Shown: piece by piece, positions 1 to 10,533 of the stretch
Numbering within the stretch: position 1 is the first letter of the stretch
How the letters are laid out: each line of letters begins with the position of its first letter
NCBI RefSeq assembly: GCF_000471905.2
Contig: NW_006497023.1
Coordinates: 1,490,638 to 1,554,637 of the forward strand
DNA length: 64,000 bases
DNA from: Amborella trichopoda
Lineage: Eukaryota > Streptophyta > Magnoliopsida > Amborellales > Amborellaceae
Direction of reading: 5' to 3'
Made by a program: the position numbers and the translations under genes
The notes under the pieces: generated by a model
The model's input: only the letters and a program-made list of their open reading frames with translations
Databases searched by the model: none
What the model was told of the DNA's origin: nothing

Positions 1-1312
1 GGTATAAAACGGGCTATTTTAGAAGAAACACACCACTCTCGTTATACTGTGCACCCAGGGAGTACCAAGATGTATCAGAATCTGAAGAAAACTTTCTGGT
101 GGAATAATATGAAGAGAGAAGTAGCATAGTTTGTCTTCAAGTGCTTGACAAGTCAGTAGGTGAAAGCTGAACATTAAAAACCCGCGGGACTGTTGCAACC
201 CTTGCCAGTACCCGAATGGACGTGGGAGCACATCACCATGGATTTTGTTTCTGGCTTACCTAGGACGGGTGTAGGGCATGATAGTATTTGGGTCATTGTG
301 GACCGGCTAACTAAAGCTGCCCATTTCTTACTGGTCCACACGACTTATACCTTGGATAGACTTGCCCATTTGTACGTTAAAGAGATTGTTAGGTTACATG
401 GAACACCTGTTAGTATCGTGTCCGACAGGGACACCAAATTTACTTTAAGATTTTGGAACAGTCTGCAATCATCCTTAGGGACGAAACTTACTGTTAGCAT
501 TGCTTTTCACCCTCAGACTGATGGACAATCAGAAAGAACAATTCAAACTCTGGAAGACATGTTGAGAGCTTGTATTATTGACTTCAAAGGAAGCTGGGAG
601 GATCATCTGCCTCTGACCAAATTTTCTTATAATAACAGCTTCCAATCCAGTATTCAAATGGTGCCTTTTGAAGCTTTGTATTGCAGGTAATGTAGATCCC
701 CTATCTGTTGGGATGAGGTAAGTGAGAGAAGGCTGTTAGGGCCAGAAAATGTTCAAGTTACCTCCAAAAAAATTGCCTTGATTCGGGAAAGACTTAAGAC
801 CGCTCAGAGTCGGAAAAAGAGTTACATTGACAATCGAAGAAGAGACCTTGAGTTTGAAGTAAATAATCGAGATTTCTTGAAGGTATCACCGACTAAGGGT
901 GTTTTGAGATTTGGCAAGAAGGGAAAGTTGAGCCCACGGTTTATTGGGCCTTTTGAAATTTTGGAGAGGGTTGGAAGTATGGCTTATCGGCTTGCCTTAC
1001 CACCCGAGTTGGCACATATTCATGATGTGTTTCATGTATCTTGGTTAAGAAAGTATCAGTCGGACCCATCCCATATATTGAAATATGAGCCAATTCCGAT
1101 CAGGGAAGACTTAACGTATGTTGAGCAGCCAATTAAGATTCTGGATAGGAGAGTGCAGATACTACCCAATAAAGAAATTCCTCTTGTCCGTGTTTTGTGG
1201 CAATACCATTCTCGGGATGAGTCAACCTAGGAATCGGAGGATGATATTTGGGATAAGTTCCCCCATTTATTCGATTAACAAAATTATGATTTTGAGGTCA
1301 AAATCCTCTAAA
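1..1312 (+). pseudogene. Chromovirus integrase plus chromodomain remnant
   Basis: The reading frames match plant Ty3/gypsy integrase. The core shows ITMDFVSGLPRT around the first catalytic aspartate (about 232-267), SDRDTKF around the second (about 421-441), and FHPQTDGQSERT before the catalytic glutamate (about 508-543). Downstream are GPFEILERVGSMAYRLALP and HDVFHVSWLRKY, the usual integrase C-terminal motifs of Tekay-type elements. They are followed by the chromodomain-like stretch LTYVEQPIKILDR and VLWQYHSRDEST (about 1110-1230). In this family the chromodomain guides integration toward histone-marked chromatin. The coding region is broken in a handful of places and is not expected to be functional. 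Confidence 0.88.
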
Positions 1313-1321
1313 GGAGGGGGA
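1310..1321 (+). other. Polypurine tract before chromovirus 3' LTR
   Basis: AAAGGAGGGGGA lies immediately before the inferred LTR start. This is the usual place and composition of the plus-strand primer used in reverse transcription of LTR elements, and it fixes the LTR start at about 1322. Confidence 0.7.
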
Positions 1322-4134
1322 TGACGTTAGGGCCAGCGTATTGCTTTTCATAGACAAGTAGACGTCACATGAGAGACGTCGTGCGTGATGTGTTACCACC
1401 TTGCACAAATAAATAGGGTAGTCCAAGGGACCAAGGCTTTCCATTCAACTACCATTAGAAGCTTGTGTAAACCTGGAGGTCTCTTGGCACAGTTAAGTGG
1501 ATTATAGCATCCATGCTTTCATAGTTTTTGTTTGAATACAAGCTTGAGCATGTATGATAGCATGCTAGAATAAGCCCTGATTTTCCAAGACTGTACCACT
1601 TATTTTGCATGATAGATTGAGCCTTAAAGGAATTTTTGTTGCCTATAAAAATTGGTGGGTAAACACCCTTGTGAATCTGGTTTAAGATGAAAATAACCTT
1701 GCATTAATGCCTATTTTTTTTTTAAAGTTACTAATCAAAATTTAGGTATGAAACTCAACAATTTTCCAGAAAGACGCATGCTCTGTAAATTGAACTTTTC
1801 ATTAAATTATAAACATAAAAATGAGTTAAAAACCAGTTTAAATGAAATATATGTGTGTCTACTGTGATTTTTCTGTTTAATCTCAGTTGAAATTGTTTAC
1901 GGATTGAGAGCTATGTTTCTGTTTGTCATTGTTATCAAATTTCAGTAGATTTCAGAAATATCATTCCTAATGTGCTGATGTTTTGTTTGGCCAAATGAAG
2001 TCAAAATGACTCATACACGGCTATTTGAAAGATACACGAGTTTACTATGAGTTTCGTGTTTTAACCTTGTCCAAATTCTGTATAATTTGAGAGTTGTGTT
2101 TCAAAGTTTGTGGACATGTATTTGTTGACAAATTGCAGAAAACACAAAAATTTTGTTCCTGTTTTCATAAGTTTTAAATAATCAAATGGGGTTCAATTTC
2201 CTTCAAAACACTGTTATATGAAAGATCTATGTGTCCTTTTGAATTCACATGTTCAAAGAATTTTGAAATTATATCTAAATCAAGATTTATACTCCAAATT
2301 ATGAGAATATATCACTGATGAACTAGCAATTTCCAGAACGATTGCTTCTGTTACTTTAAGATTTGAAAGACCAAATGGGGTCCAAATTGTCTCAAATTAC
2401 TATCACATGAAAGCTAAGAATGTTAACTTGAAAGTTTATTTTGGAATTATATTGAAATTGTATAAATTGATGTTTATATCCCATATTATGAAACATACCC
2501 CAATATGACATTTCAAAATCTCAAGATTTTATATTAGCTCTGAATTTGAAATGCTCAATTAAGCTTCATACTTTCTGTGATTGAGGGAGGCTCATACTCA
2601 CTCTGAAAGAGCAATTGAAAAGAAGTAAATTTTCCTCATAAGTTGGATGTTATGTCTCACCTTGTACATGCATATCTATGATAAGAATTGTAATGAATTC
2701 GTAGTCATTGAGTACATCATACATCTACTGTGCATCGATATATTGAACATGGCTTGATTCTTTTATAAGATGATACTGAAATGGCATACTTATGATACCA
2801 TGAATGTTCCCGACCTCTTGAAATGAGTGAATGTTTAAGCATGCTTGTATTAGGTATGATATGTGGATAATTCTGATTCTGGCCACTACGCAATGGGCTT
2901 TCCATTGGTAGTGGATACTGTAACTCTGTTATTTGATTCTGCTTATTATTCTGGTTCTGATTCTGATCCTGACCACTGCGCAATGGGTCCTCCAATGGTA
3001 GTGGGTACTGTAATTCTGATAATTGCCTGCTACACAATGGGTCCTCCATTGGTAGTGGGTACTGTAATTCTGATAATTGCTTGCTACATAATGGGTTCTC
3101 CAATAGTGGGGTATAATATACCTTGACTCCTATGATAGGAGAGGAGTCGAGATGTAATTGTAAACAACTGGGAGAGTCGTGCCCCCCACTCTGTTATGGG
3201 CACTATGTATTAGGTCCTCCAATGGTAGTGTAACACCCTCTCGCTTGACAGCACTAGGGGAGGATGGTGTCTTTTAAGGCCTCAGCCTATCGTAAACCCC
3301 AAAGCGTGCTGGGGACTGTGTGCATGAGTGAATACCTTACGAAGTGGGGGCCCCACTTGTCATTGTCCTCCTTTTTGAATGAGGGTAGAAGTCACAAGTT
3401 ACAGGACTGGCTTAGCCTGGTCGATGTGAATTCTATTTCGGGAGTAGACCCTATTAATTTCTGTCTGTCTGAACTGTATGCCTTAGCTAAGCTTCTGACT
3501 GTGTGATAGTGATATATGTATGTATGACTATTTAGTTCATGAAACATGGAAAGTCTTGAGATCAAAACTTTTTCTGCTTACTCTATCTGTATCTATTAAT
3601 GTATGATTGTATTCCGTGATCTTGCATGAACTGTGATAGTGGTGGGTCTGTTATCCTTTAGGTGTCCAAGGGTGCTGAATTCGCTTACTTAGCCTTTAGC
3701 TCATACCACTCTTTTTTCCCTCTGTGTAGAGTGAGATCTGATACCCTAGTGTGGACAACTAGACAGTGGTGGCAGTCGTTTTGAAGCTTAAAGTTCCAGT
3801 TGATGAGTCTTTTGATGGTTGGTGCCTGGTAGATGTGTGAAATTGTATTTTGAAGAATTCTAGAATTTTTGTGATCAGGCCTGTTGTGCCTTGAACTTGT
3901 TGTAATAGGAAATTTTGGAGTCTGAATAGGTATATAAATGGTGTTATTTTGCTCAGTTTTGGATTTTGTTTTGTATGAGTTTTTTCTTTATTTCATGGTT
4001 TGCTGTGATCCCAAATTAAATAATGCGTTGAGGCACTCTCACCAGAGTTACATCCACTACCTCTGTGTTAGCGATCCCGTGCTCTGTCGTCCTCTGGTAT
4101 GGGATGGCGGGGGTCGGGGAGCGGGGTCATGACA
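1322..4134 (+). repeat. Chromovirus 3' LTR (about 2.8 kb)
   Basis: The repeat starts TGACGTTAGGGCC directly after the polypurine tract and ends GGGTCATGACA, a TG...CA boundary pair with the GTCATGACA-like end common in Del/Tekay LTRs. The first 1.4 kb is AT-rich and without convincing reading frames. The middle holds a minisatellite (2878-3236), and TGTAACACCC near 3229 resembles sequences often found in these LTRs. Its 5' partner is outside the window, so age cannot be judged from LTR divergence. Confidence 0.75.
2878..3236 (+). repeat. Minisatellite inside chromovirus LTR (about 54 bp unit)
   Basis: Four to five units share a core of the form CACAATGGGTCCTCCA followed by TTGGTAGTGGGTACTGTAAT and CTGATAATTGC. 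Units start near 2884, 2978, 3029 and 3083, with a further partial unit at about 3203-3236. The first unit is expanded by a CTGATT/CTGGTT-rich insertion. The minus strand reads as a repeated peptide (ELQYPLPMEDPLCS type), but this is most simply a by-product of a repeat whose unit is a multiple of three. Confidence 0.8.
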
Positions 4135-4875
4135 AGGACCCAAATAGACGAGCATCAAGGAAATATTTTGACAGCTTGAGTCCATTTACAAAAAGCACTC
4201 GAAGGACAGAAGACTCACCAAGAAGGCAAGAGAAGTCTCATGAAGAAGTGCACCATTCCTTGGAAGTCACTAACACATTCTAAGATGTAGAGAACTCCCC
4301 AAGAAGGCTAAGTCTACCATAACTTTGAACCTGTGATGTAGCAATTAGAATTGAATCATCAAGGGTCACCTCGGACAAAGAAGAGAGGTATTTTCATTGT
4401 TGAAACTATTAGTAGTAGGTAGGAGAATATCTGGTGCACCACACAGACGGATGCCAACAGAAGGCCCTTCAACAGACTATCTAGAACAAATAACCAAACA
4501 AAAGAAAAAAACCCAGACCAAATGGGAAAAGTTCTCTTAAGCATAACACTTGGCCGCCAAATAGGCCTGATTTTGAACAACGAGGTCCATACAAAAATCC
4601 TCAGCTGTAAGAATCACAAATAGTCCCTTGAGGGTGAGGACTTTGACAAGATCCCTAAAAAAAGTCTCTTCTCCCCCTAAAGTCTCCACGGATGGACTTG
4701 CAAACAATGAATCCAAACATCTAAGCATCCTAGTTACGACATTGTGTGGATCTCATCGGTATTCACGTGGTCATGTGGTTATAAAGAAACAAGTAATAAA
4801 GGCGAAAGAAATTTTTTGAATGTTGAATGTTGTCCTTCTTGCTTCTCTCGAAGCACAACATTTGGTGGGGCAAGC
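4135..4875 (+). other. Tat-0 3' untranslated tail
   Basis: This stretch has no convincing reading frame. It aligns by eye to 29190-30098 and, inverted, to about 34291-35200. It ends with GGTGGGGCAAGC at 4864-4875, a purine-rich stretch directly before the LTR that recurs as GTGGGGCAAGC before the Tat-1 3' LTR at 30099, so it is the likely plus-strand primer region. Confidence 0.7.
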
Positions 4876-6140
4876 AGCTTGAAGCCATTTTTCAGCACCT
4901 TGGGTCCCCGATGCAGAATAAAAGAGGAAGCTAGTCAATAAAGCCCTGATATACAATGGAATTTTTTACAGTCCCATAATTGGCCCAGAAGGAGTGCAAA
5001 CTTTCTAGACACTTCAAAAGGCCACCTGCCAAGTTTCGTCACATTCTGACATGTCTAAGGTAATGAAAACAAAGAAACGATTTCAGAAAAATCAGCCTTT
5101 AGCACCTTGAAATGGACCCCATACCTAGAAATCTATTTTTGGTGTGTCAAACAACTATGGGACCATTGCCATTGGATCTGACACAGTCGAAAATCCTTAT
5201 GGGTCGAGTTTTTGCTTAATCAGGCGCTCCAGGACAAAGTTATGGGTAAAAGACCGAAAAGGGGTAAGCCGCAAACTATTCCCATGCTCCCTCCCTGCAC
5301 CAAAACACCGTTAATAGTGATTGTTTCTATAAGTTTGGACAGTGACTTGTAGGCTCTATATCTCACTCATCCCAAGTCAGATCGCATTCAAATTTTTTGA
5401 GCTCATTTCTCTCGTCAAGACGAGCGTTTCGATATGTGGCACGTTCTATGACGACCCTTGAGAAAGGAGAAAAGTTAGAGAGAAGTCGATCGGCCAAATC
5501 ACGGCGCTCGTGTATCGGATTGACACGAGACTAATTCCATCGCATGTGTAAGATCTAAGGATCTCTCTGGTCAGGACCTCGTACGTGATGAACGGACGCA
5601 TTTCACACGCGAAGCCAATAAAGTTGCTATAACTCTAGCACCAAAATTCCAGATTCTGACCAAAACCCAAAAGTTGCGAAATCTTCGTCTGAACATGAAA
5701 TCGAGCTGCGTTTGGTACCATGTGATCGTGATAGCATGCTTAGTGCAATTCAACGAAGAAATCACAAAAAGGCATCAAGAAACGAGCACACTATCGCTCC
5801 AAAATTTCCAAGATTCAATCAAATTTCAAATTGCATGATCGTGGTTTAAAAACTCGATCAGTGGCTCGGAGTTGGGATCAAATCGATCGCCATGATGAGC
5901 CCTACAAGAAAGCAATCATCTTTTTCTCAAATGGACGTCGGAGCAACCCTGGATCATCCATGAACGACCACGCACGTTCTAGGGTAGCAGTAGGGACTAT
6001 TTTGAAATTCTACGAATTGTTATACAGGGGTAAAACAATCATTTTGCACCCATTTTTAGATTTATTTCAATTGAAAACAAATTTTAATTGTCCTCAATTA
6101 GAATAGTTTTTGGGCATCCACCCATGTTTGGACCCAATTC

Positions 6141-6201
6141 TATAAATACATGCTAAACTTAATTATAAAAGACTTTTTGCTGAGCCACATTGATTAATAA
6201 A
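6141..6201 (+). promoter_or_regulatory. Core promoter and poly(A) signal of Tat-0 LTR
   Basis: TATAAATA at 6141-6148 lies in the context CCAATTCTATAAATACATGC, repeated as TATATAAACATGC at 63655 and in reverse at 32975 and 55336. AATAAA follows at 6196-6201, only about 50 bp downstream. If transcription starts about 30 bp after TATA, the R region is very short and everything from the GA tract onward is U5 and part of the RNA leader. No start-site data are available, so this is inference. Confidence 0.6.
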
Positions 6202-6236
6202 AATTGAGATTTTTCTTTGAGTTCATGGGTTTGTCT

Positions 6237-7880
6237 TGGAGAGAGAGAGAGAGGAGAGAGAAGAAAGGGGTCGGTACCCTTCAGTATGGTAATTTTCTCT
6301 CTCCTCTTGTTTCTATCTTTCTCTATCCTCCTCTCATCTCTATCTTTCTCTCTCCTCTCGTCTCTATCTTTCTCTCTCCTCCTCTCATCATTATCTATTT
6401 CTCTCTTGTCTCTATCTTTCTCTCTTCTTCTCTTTACTCGTTACTCTATCTCTTTCTCTTTCCTCTTAATCTCTTTTCTCTGTCTCTCTCATCTCCCTCT
6501 CAAACCTGCACGACAGTAACCATCGTCGTGCATACCTCTTTCTCTCTTTCTCCCTCTTCCTATTCTTTTCTCTATCTCTCTCATCTCCCTCTGAAACATG
6601 CACGACAGTAGCCATCATTGTGCATGTCTCTCTCTTCTTCTTATTTCCACGTTTTTCCCTGCTTTCCTTCTTTTCCTCTCCCTTATCTTTCTTTCTCTTC
6701 TACTTTTTTCTCCTTTCTGTCTCTGCTCTATCGTTCTCTCTGTCTAAACATACACGACGTTGGCAATGCCGTGCATGAATCTCTCTCCCTGTTTTCTTCT
6801 CTTTCTAACACACACAATAATGGCAACGCCGGGTGTGTTTTCTTCTCTCCTCTTTCCTTATTCTTCTTCTCTCTTTCTTAATCTCTTTCTCTCTATTTCC
6901 TTCTTTCTCCTCTGAATCTCTCCCAATATCTCTCCTCACTTTCCTTTAATCTCTTTTTTCTTTTCTTCTCCCACTGCTCACTTTCCTTCTCTCTCTACCT
7001 TCTTTTCTTCTTTCTTTTCCCTAAACCCCCTTTCTTCCTCTCTAGATTTCTTTCTCTCACCGTGTTACTTTTTCTCTCTTTCTCCTCTCAAGTCGTGCAT
7101 GGCGATGCCCATCATTACGCAGGACATTCTTTTCCTCATTCTTTGACAAGGTTATTGGACCGAGCCCTTTCCCAAGTGGCAGGTTGGGTCGTGTCCGAGT
7201 CCCTTATGACATGAGTGGCGATGCCTAGCACCGTCTATGTCTTACCCTTTCTTGTTCCTGTCTCTCTTGTCATGGACGGTGGAAGTCTATCACTGTTCAT
7301 GCTCTTTCTCTCTCCTCTTTCCTCTGTCATGGATGGCGGAAGCCCATCACTGTCAATGTTCTTGCTCCCTTTTTTTTCCTTTGTCATGGACGGCGGAAGT
7401 CCATTGCCGTCCATGTTGTCTTTTTCTCTCTTCTCTCCCTTCCATCATGGATGGCGGATGCCCATCGCCGTTCATGCTTCCTTCTCTCTTCTCTCTTCTC
7501 TCTCTTTTATCATGGATTGTGGAAGCCCATCGTCGTTCATGCTTCCTCTTCCCTTCTTTTTCTCTTACCTTTCTTCTTTCTCTCTTCTCTCTCCTTTCTC
7601 TCTCTTCCTTCTTTCTTCTTTTTCCTTTCTCTCTCTTCCTTTCTCTCTTCTCTTTTTCTTCTCTCTTCTCTACTCTATTCTTTATTTCTTCTTCTTCTTT
7701 TACCTTCTCTTCTCTTTTTCTTTTCTTCTTTCCTCCCTCATCTTATCTTTAGCTCTTCATTTCCTCATTTCTCATTTCTGTCTTCTCTTCTAATTTCTCT
7801 TCACTCTCTTCTATCTTCTCCCTTATTTCGATGCTCTTCTTCTCTTTTCTCTTCTTTTCCTTCCCTCTTATCTCTTCTCT
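6237..7880 (+). repeat. GA/CT microsatellite and CT-rich tract with hairpins
   Basis: After a GAGAGAGAG run at about 6239 the + strand becomes almost pure pyrimidine (CTCTCT, TTTCTCTCTCC and similar) up to about 7880, broken by hairpin units. Long reading frames here translate to Ser/Leu/Phe low-complexity sequence and are products of composition, not genes. Confidence 0.9.
6507..7545 (+). repeat. Hairpin minisatellite array in Tat-0 LTR
   Basis: About eleven inverted-repeat units are separated by CT-rich spacers; the last five recur every 60 bp or so. A clear example is CATGGACGGC at 7385-7394 paired perfectly with GCCGTCCATG at 7406-7415 across an 11-base loop. An earlier unit pairs GCACGAC with GTCGTGC near 6508-6531. 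Other units keep the pattern with altered bases on both arms. Stem sequences differ from those of the arrays in Tat-3 and the solo LTR, but the arrangement is the same. Confidence 0.78.
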
Positions 7881-7881
7881 T

Positions 7882-10512
7882 TGTTGGTAGGTATTTTTCA
7901 TCAACATGGGGCCCTCGCTCAATAAAGGCTTAGCAAGCAGTGGAAATTTTGATAGTCTCAAAACAGCCTTAGAACTGGCAAAGATCTTCATGAGGTTTCT
8001 CAAGAATCACCTATCAAGTTTCGTCGCATTCCGACATGTCTAAGGCAGGGCAGATTGAGAAACAGTTCTGGCAGAATCAACCTCTAGCACCCTACAACTA
8101 GAGCTACATTTTCAACATCTCAAATTATTGTGGGACCACCACCATTGGATCTGACACGATTGAAAACCCTTAAGAGTCAAGTTTTAGCTCAAACGGATGT
8201 CCCAGGAAAAAGTTATAGGCTAAAGAGTGAAACAGGAGAAGTCGCACGCTATTCCCGTGCGGCCACTCTGCAACACTACACCATTGAAGGGATAGTCACA
8301 ACCAGTGAATTTTGACGCTCATATATTACTCATCCCAAGTCGGATCAAGCTCAAATTTGGTGAGCATGTTCGTCTCGTCAAGACAAGCGATTCGATATGT
8401 GGTATGCTGAGTGAATATACTCGAGCGCGAAGAAACGTTAGAGAGAAGTTGTTGATCCGTGAAGAAAGTGCAGGAAATTCAGCAGCTTCATGCCTCGCTT
8501 GAGCAGCCAAATCACACCGCTCGCGATCTCGATCGAGGCGATACCAATTCCATTACGGGCATAAGGTCTAGGGCTATCTCTGACCCGAACCCCATATATG
8601 ATGAATGATCGGATTCTTCACATGAAGCCTACGAACAGACTACAAATTCCGTCGTCGGAATTCTTGATTCTTGCCAAAATTCCAAATTTGCAAAATCTTC
8701 GTTCGACCATAGAATCAAGCTGCATTTGGTGACCTGGGATAGTAGCTTCATGCTCAGCGTGATTCAATGAAGAAAACACACAAAAACATCAAGGGATAAA
8801 AACACTATTGATCCAAAGTTTCAAGTTCTACTAAAAGTTCAAGTCACATGATTGTGCACTAAAAACACGATCCATGGCTCGAAGTTGGTATCAAATCGAT
8901 CGCCATGTCAAGCGCTACAAGAAAACAATCATCTTACGATCAACTGGGCATCATAACGACTCCAGACCAGCCATGCAAGTACACGCAAGTCCTAGGGCAA
9001 CACATCGATTGTTCTGAAATTCCATAACTTGTTAGGAAGGGTCAAATCTGTCATTTTACACCCTATTTTCTAATTCCTTTTAAATCAATTTAATCTTAAT
9101 TTTTAGCAATTAGGGTTAGTTTTAATCATCCACCCATGTTTGGGACACACTTCCATATATACGTACCATCATTTTTCGCTGAGATATACAGAAGATACAG
9201 GAGAGAACACAGAAGCATACACACACACAAGCGGGAGTTTTCACTTAATACAATTTTCCCTTTCTTACCATTGTTGTGTCATGCTTGAGAGAGAGAATGA
9301 TGTGAGAGAAAATTTCGATCGGTATCCTTAGGGGTTGAGGTAAACCTTCTCTCTCCTCTTTTTCTTTTGTTCTTCTCTCTCTCTTCTCCTCTGTTCTTCG
9401 TCTTCTTCATCTAAGTTCCTCGCGGAGGTCGTGCATGGCAGTGGCAGTGCCGTGCATGTCTCTCCCTTGATCTCATAGGTTGTGCATGGCGATGGCAACA
9501 CCATGCGCGAGTCTTCTTCCCCTTCTTCTCGTCTAGCGCTTCTTCTTAGTGAAGTTGGTAGACGGTGTTGCCCATTGCCGTCCACAGACGTAACTTTGAC
9601 ATCTCGGTGAAGAACTCAAATGGCAAAGAGTGTTGCCGCCTGCAGGAGTCTTCCTCTGCTGCGCATCTAATGTAGATGACGATACCTATCACCGTCCGCT
9701 AGAGTCCCTGGCAACACCCATCGCCGTTCGTGAGCTTCCTCCGCGCGTCCGGTGCCCATTACCGTTCTCTCTGCATCCCACGCCTATCGCCGTGTGACCT
9801 AAGAGAAACCATCACCACGTGCCTCATCAGGAGTCAGCATCATCTGCAAGAGATGTGTCACCTCCTCGAGTTATCAAACACGATGCTTATTGACATTCGG
9901 ACCTTCCCTCTCTTTGTCGTCTAGTGCTCGTCTCTTCACCCCTTTCTCTTCTCACTTAACTGAGGGTAGAGTTAGCTTAGCACTACCCCGCCGACCTCGA
10001 TTTAGAGTAGCATTATCGCCGTCTTGGTCCTATGAACCATGCCCGTCTTGCTACCACTCCGAGTCGATAACTTCTGACCACCATGCTAGTCTCACCCCTC
10101 TGACAATTTCTCTTATCTCTTCTATCTTTCATCTAAACTTGCAGTTCATCGCCTTCTCATATGAACGTGCATTGCTCTATGACAAGGGTGCGTCCCTCGA
10201 CCCACTTGTGTTTCAAATTAACCATAGAAGTATTGTGCAGAAAAACAAGAGGATTACAGGTCAAAGGAGGCGATTCCAAACCAGCTCAAGTAGCTGGGGG
10301 GCTTTCTTTGTGATCTAAGAGGACGCCCACGCGAGCCAGCAGAAGTAAGTCCCGAACCCACCAAAAATTCCTCTCTCATTAGAAGGTATACCTTCCCTTG
10401 CCCTCGAGCAAGGTTTCGAAAGAGCGATCTAAAATCTTGGGTTCACCAGACACCTGAGACACATGCCACTAGATCACCCAGATCCGAAGGGTGATATTGA
10501 GGCACCTATCCA
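7882..10512 (+). repeat. Tat-1 5' LTR (about 2.6 kb)
   Basis: It starts TGTTGGTAGG, a diverged form of TGTTTGAACC, and follows the family pattern (TTTTCATCAACA, then CAATAAAGG). It ends GCACCTATCCA, three bases before the primer site. Shared blocks include GACATGTCTAAGG at 8034 and GATTCGATATGTGG near 8389. A TATA-like ATATATA lies at 9155-9161, CT-rich sequence follows at about 9340, and a reduced hairpin array at 9421-9790. The 3' kilobase contains the conserved R/U5 end with CAAAGGAGGCGATT, AAGTCCCGAACCCACC and AGAGCGATCT. Confidence 0.8.
9421..9790 (+). repeat. Degenerate hairpin repeats in Tat-1 5' LTR
   Basis: Six or seven short units share GCCCATCGCCGT-like cores, for instance GTGCATGGCAGT facing GTGCCGTGCATG near 9430-9458 and GACGGTG facing GCCGTCC near 9561-9583. 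Units are shorter and less regular than those in the other LTR copies. Confidence 0.55.
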
Positions 10513-10515
10513 GCT

Positions 10516-10533
10516 TGGCGACTCCACTGGGGA
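10516..10533 (+). other. Primer binding site, tRNA-Arg type
   Basis: TGGCGACTCCACTGGGGA lies three bases after the LTR end. Its complement, TCCCCAGTGGAGTCGCCA, is almost the 3' end of plant tRNA-Arg(ACG) with CCA added, recalled as TCCCCAGCGGAGTCG. A tRNA-Arg primer is the known habit of Ogre-like Tat elements. The same site recurs at 52350 in Tat-2 and, inverted, at 46993 in Tat-3. Confidence 0.82.

Larger units (their letters stand above)
1..4134 (+). mobile_element. Ty3/gypsy chromovirus (Tekay/Del-like), 3' part
   Basis: The window opens inside the pol region of a chromovirus. Parts seen in order are the end of the integrase zinc-binding region, the integrase core, the integrase C-terminal region, a chromodomain, a purine-rich tract at about 1310-1321 and a 2.8 kb 3' LTR ending in ATGACA at 4134. 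The 5' LTR, gag, protease and RT would lie upstream of the window. The element is broken, with several breaks in the visible coding part. The next bases belong to the 3' tail of a Tat element, so this element probably inserted into that tail; AGGAC just after 4134 may be one target-site copy, but its partner is outside the window. Confidence 0.85.
4135..7881 (+). mobile_element. Tat-0: Tat/Ogre-like element, 3' tail and LTR part
   Basis: 4135-4875 matches the 3' tail of Tat-1 just before its 3' LTR (about 29190-30098): the same succession of GGACTCGAAGGACAGAA-, ACCAAATGGGA-, GAGGTC- and TCCTCAGCT-like blocks in the same order and spacing. 4876-7881 matches the Tat LTR. Coding parts are not visible, because the chromovirus lies directly upstream. 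The LTR stops within its CT-rich, hairpin-bearing part, where the 5' LTR of Tat-1 begins. Tat-1 may therefore have inserted into this LTR, with the rest of Tat-0 lying beyond the right edge. Confidence 0.75.
4876..7881 (+). repeat. Tat-0 LTR (partial, about 3.0 kb)
   Basis: This LTR belongs to the same family as those at 7882, 30099, 31044, 47014, 53597 and 62389. It opens with an AGCTTGAAGCC-type start equivalent to TGTTTGAACC of the better kept copies. The U3 part contains blocks shared by all copies: GAATAAAAGAGGAAGC, ACATGTCTAAGG, CGTTTCGATATGTGG and AATCGATCGCCATG. Then come the TATA box at 6141, AATAAA at 6196, a GA/CT microsatellite from about 6238, and a hairpin array to about 7545. 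The LTR end (CACCTAACCA type) is not present before Tat-1 begins. Confidence 0.78.

Noticed and set aside
7215-7933. Long open frames rich in Ser, Leu and Phe (also 6204-6611, 32499-32903, 48459-48849, 50374-50837)
   Set aside because: They run through CT/GA microsatellite; the frames are open in several phases at once and reflect composition, not proteins.
8305-8510. Small frames of 60-70 codons recurring in every LTR copy (also 30533-30847, 62866-63165)
   Set aside because: They follow from shared U3 sequence, are not kept in the same frame between copies and lack protein-like conservation.
7882-10512. Tandem duplication of U3 within one 5.6 kb LTR (4876-10512)
   Set aside because: A TGTT-type LTR start can be aligned at 7882 and only the second unit is followed by the conserved end and primer site, so two separate LTRs fit better.
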